Of a DNA stretch of 64,000 bases, positions 60,246-64,000 are shown piece after piece. The stretch's first letter is position 1; every line of letters starts with the position of its first letter. The stretch is from Catonia carolina (Eukaryota > Arthropoda > Insecta > Hemiptera > Achilidae), in the NCBI GenBank assembly GCA_035578175.1, contig JAQMRL010000002.1, positions 133,674,171 to 133,738,170 on the forward strand, read 5' to 3'. The notes under the pieces are model-generated. The model was not told the DNA's origin, did not search any database, and was given only the letters and a program-made list of their open reading frames with translations. Position numbers and translations under genes: made by a program.

Positions 60246-63200
60246 TAATATTGCGAAGTTCCACTACTGAGAAGCACTTCTTGCTCATGATATGTAAAAA
60301 GGAAACCTATTTGCTTTTTATTCAGTATCAGAGTAGGTTTTATATACTGTTGCAATTTAAGAAAAAACAACATTCTTTGACTACTACAAAAACCAATTCG
60401 TACCAAATTCATGTTATTCAAATTTCCATTTTAGAAGTACGACTTTTTAGATTCACTACGGATTTACGGGTTTTCCACAATTTCCAATGTTATCATAATT
60501 TAGAAATAATTTTATACCTGATTTGACATTTCCACTGCTAACGATTACAAAACTATTACTCATTTCACGTGATTGCTTGAGTAGTTTGTTCATAATATAA
60601 ACCGTATACTTTTATATGGGTTAATTTACATATAATTTAATTTTATAAAATTTATAAAACCGAGTGTGACTAGGTAAACATCATAAACTTAGTTGATCAT
60701 TGTATCAGAAAACTATTCTGTTTTGTTCGAAATTTCTGTTGGCCATTTTAAATCCATCATATTAAAATTAATAATTTCTCATTGTCATAGAAAATAAGTA
60801 ACATTTAAATACTTATCGGGAAGGAATTACACAAATAATTTTATAAGTACACTAGATTCAATGTGGCTACGAACACCTCATTTAATCAAAATATATAATT
60901 ATTACGAAATGGTTTTGGTGGGCTCGATTACCTATTAACCATATGATATTAGCTATTGTAGTACCTATTAGCCATTGTATTTGCCAGATTCTTTCAAACT
61001 TTTGTAATTTTTGTGTAAAAATGTTTTATATATTACGGATTGAATTCATATTTTGCTTTAAAATGGATTGTTATATTCCATTGAACAAACAGAACATGGA
61101 GGAAGAAATTTAATTTTTATAGTAAGACAACACGCGATTTAAACGATGCAATGTCGAGTTTTCTTTCTATTTAATGATCCGGTATCTTATTGATTTTGGT
61201 GTTAATATAAATAATTATTTCCTAAACTGAAACTAATTGGATCATACTGATGACACAAATGTATAATTTTACATTTTAAAGGAAATTTTAATTACATAAC
61301 AAATTACTGATATATACATTCTTAATTAAAGGGCAAACATTTAAGGAGAAAAGAAAAACTGAATTCCTTTACTTATTAAGAAATCCTAATTAAATTTTAA
61401 CTGAGGTCAACTGATAGAAAAATTTGTAACAAGTGCACTTAAATTACTATTTCAAAATAATGCTAATAAGTACTTAATGATTTCATGATTATTTGCGCCT
61501 ACATTAAAAGTAATTACTGAATTACTTAATCAAATGGTACATCCTGAATTCTATTTGCAACATTTTATGTAAGATTGAACATCGATAATTTGTAACATTT
61601 ACTAAATTTTTGTACGCTATGTACTTGTATAGAATGCAGTAATAGATCTTATAATTAAGTAATTAATTGACCCAAATTACTTAATTGCAATTAATTACTG
61701 AGTGTACGCTATAAATTACTTTTCTATCACTTAAAAACGTTGTAATTGAATGTTTGACAGGTCAGACTAAAACTGTGATAATGTGAGATCATGTTTGTTT
61801 ATGGTAAATGTAATGCATGCAATAATATAAACGACTGTTACTGTACAAAATTGTCGCATTCGCTTTTAATCAGATACTAACCCAAAAACATGAATCCCGT
61901 TCTATTTCTCATTCATTTAATTTTGCTTTTGATTAGCCTACTTTATAAATTCAGTGTTACAAATTTAAAATGGTAAGGGATTTACAAGATAAGTTTTTTA
62001 GTAGTTATTCCGCAGAAGGTGAATTGATATCCAGTAGTATTTCAAACTACAAAAAAAAATATTGTCGATTACCATGTTACATAAAATATCTTTAAAAAAG
62101 TAATAAGTTAAAAAGCATTAAAATATTTGATTCTGAGCTATTCGAATTTTTCAAAAACAACAGTTTATCTTTTATCTAACTGCTCTTGTAACTTTTTTGT
62201 GTAAGGAATGTCGAAGTCTTCATGTACCTCATATTTTGGACGTACCAAGGACATTTTTGACTAGTCTTGAGTACTGAAGTTCCATAATTAACATCTTAAG
62301 TTAATTGCTTCTTATATTTTCATTAATGTATAGATCCTATCATAATTTCATGAGATTTATAAACAGTTTTATATGCATGTAGTAAGACTATTATTTTAAT
62401 TTATGGGCACATAATGATGTATAACTTTATGGTGAAAAACAGGAAAGTAAATAACAGTAATACTAATAAGGGATCGATAAACAAAACATTTAGTGGTATG
62501 TTTAAATTTCTCATATTTCACCCTTAAACCTATTATTTATTCTCTATAGTATAAAAATATTTTGGGTTGCCCAGTCTCAGAGTGATTACTAAATGAAAGT
62601 TAATGGTAAAAAACTTACACTCTACAGCATATTTATGCCATTAATAATCATAAAATTATGCTCCGATACTCATTATATTAAAGACCTAAGAGTTGATTTA
62701 ACTTTAAAACTTATTAAAAATAAAAGAAAATTGAATAATAGTTAACTGATTTAAAAATAACTTCGTATGAAAGGTATGCAAGTAAAGTGTCAAGTTCAAT
62801 GCTAAGGTTATTTTACTTACTTAGCTATGAAATTAAACTTACAAAGTATACATACTTTGGTATATATACCGCAATCTTTTATTTATTTTAGTATTACTCT
62901 CTTTGATATTATTTTAAATTACATGGTAAATTCAGCAAAATCAATAAAAGTCATGTGTAGCAATCCGTGAAAAGTATCTCTTTTACTCTTTTAAAGGAAT
63001 ACTCCATTACTTCAAGCAATGAAAGTGCGATAACTTGGGCTTGTATTAGATATGTTTAACTTTGAACTAGCGCACGAAACAAAAAAAATTTTGGAACTTA
63101 ACAAAATACTAAAGACAGTACCGCTTCGTCTCCACGAAATCTTCAGTCAAACTGAAGCAAAAGCTCAGAAAATATACTAGCATTCTCCATCCTTTCTGAC

Positions 63201-64000
63201 CTTAGCAAAAAAAAAATCCATCCATCCATCCATCCATCCACCGTTTAGCAAAAACAAAAATCAAATTTGCAACGTTTAGAATATTCCAATACAATTTATA
63301 TTTCCATATAGACATTTTTTATCCCTACAATTCTACAATAAATTAAATAGCCTACCAAAGAAAATTTAAACCACATTCATACCATGCAATCAACTCTGTT
63401 TTAGACAAAGACGGTACTTGGAGATTAAAATGAAGACAACCCACAGAGTTATTTTAAGGACATACAGATATAACATGACGTTTTAAAATTTTCGACTAAA
63501 TTCGCCTTTAGTGTTTTCTTCATTTAAACTGAAGAAAATAAAATCCATCTACCTTGAACATTAAACGTAATTCTGTTTGAAAAGATTACATTTTTTGCAA
63601 TTAAAATAAGATCTCGTTTGTATTAATGATTTAATTGTTTTAATCTGTTCAGTTAGTTTTCTTTTAGTACTTATGAGCACACACTTAGGGTTACTTTACT
63701 CAAAAATTGAAAATCTTTACTTTGAAAACCTTATTATTCAACGTATTCTTATCGTATTCTGATGATACACATACAACTTTTCTTGGTCATCAATGTAAAA
63801 ATGTATAATATGTCTATGTTTAAACTAAAAGAATTGTAGTTTGGGTCATTAGTTATTTAATCACGTTATAATAAAATAATTCTGAAATAATACATGGCAG
63901 TATTAAGTTACGTAGATAAAAGATATTTTTGTTGAATCTTGTATTTGTTACTTTCAGATCTCATCGGGAACGAATCTCCAAGTAATTATCACTAAAACAC
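60246..64000. other. 3.75 kb AT-rich region, nothing recognised
   Basis: Frames at 60182-60526 (plus) and 60421-60209 (minus) overlap the LINE end and are not genes. A (TCCA)n run of six units lies at 63217-63240 next to an A-run. No other feature. Confidence 0.5.
63217..63240. repeat. (TCCA)6 microsatellite
   Basis: Six perfect TCCA units after a 10-A run; TTAGCAAAAA occurs on both sides. Confidence 0.9.

Noticed and set aside
1..64000. CRISPR-like or operon-like organisation
   Set aside because: Repeats are dispersed transposon copies, not regularly spaced; the gene is spliced and the window is eukaryotic.

Overview
The window is AT-rich eukaryotic DNA that reads as a piece of a large insect genome. 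The evidence is long spliced introns, many 5'-truncated Jockey-type LINE copies, tRNA-headed SINEs and short inverted-repeat DNA transposons. The order cannot be fixed from sequence alone; a hemipteroid insect is my guess. There is no sign of prokaryotic organisation.

One protein-coding gene is well supported. It lies on the minus strand, begins near 31.0 kb and runs off the left edge, so its 3' part is missing. Eight coding exons are visible: 30955-30545, 22992-22762, 20800-20693, 13292-13200, 8746-8642, 7359-7273, 4435-4346 and 127-23. Every exon has a clean AG acceptor (the first through a 5'UTR acceptor at 31003-31004) and a GT donor, and every visible coding intron is phase 0. The 410 residues seen comprise a signal peptide, a His/Tyr- and Gln-rich segment, a charged helical domain, and then a series of 29-36 residue modules, one module per exon. 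Each module is a Gly/Ser/Asp-rich leader followed by a short hydrophobic core and a Ser-Gly tail (consensus SGSILNLLGPLLGSSSG). This looks like a secreted protein built by repeated duplication of one symmetric exon. I do not recognise the family, and it is the most interesting object here.

The introns (1.3-7.6 kb) and the 33 kb upstream of the gene are almost entirely repeats and unassigned AT-rich sequence. I could identify: several families of Jockey-type LINE 3' fragments on both strands; a 5'-truncated LINE at 17.8-19.05 kb with a YADD reverse-transcriptase domain, an 11-bp target-site duplication and a GAA tail; a CR1/L2-like LINE end at 26.6-27.7 kb; five copies of a ~400-bp SINE-like family; other tRNA-like SINEs at 12.2, 29.4, 37.5 and 52.0 kb; an ~800-bp noncoding repeat (called R800 here) at 47.8 and 56.0 kb with a broken third copy near 8 kb; a pogo/Tigger-like DNA transposon relic at 45.3-46.0 kb; and a nested LINE insertion at 42.9-43.4 kb whose empty site survives in a paralogous repeat at 55.8 kb.

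No second host gene could be supported between 31 and 64 kb. The promoter and noncoding first exon(s) of the module gene must lie somewhere there or beyond, but no sequence signal picks them out.
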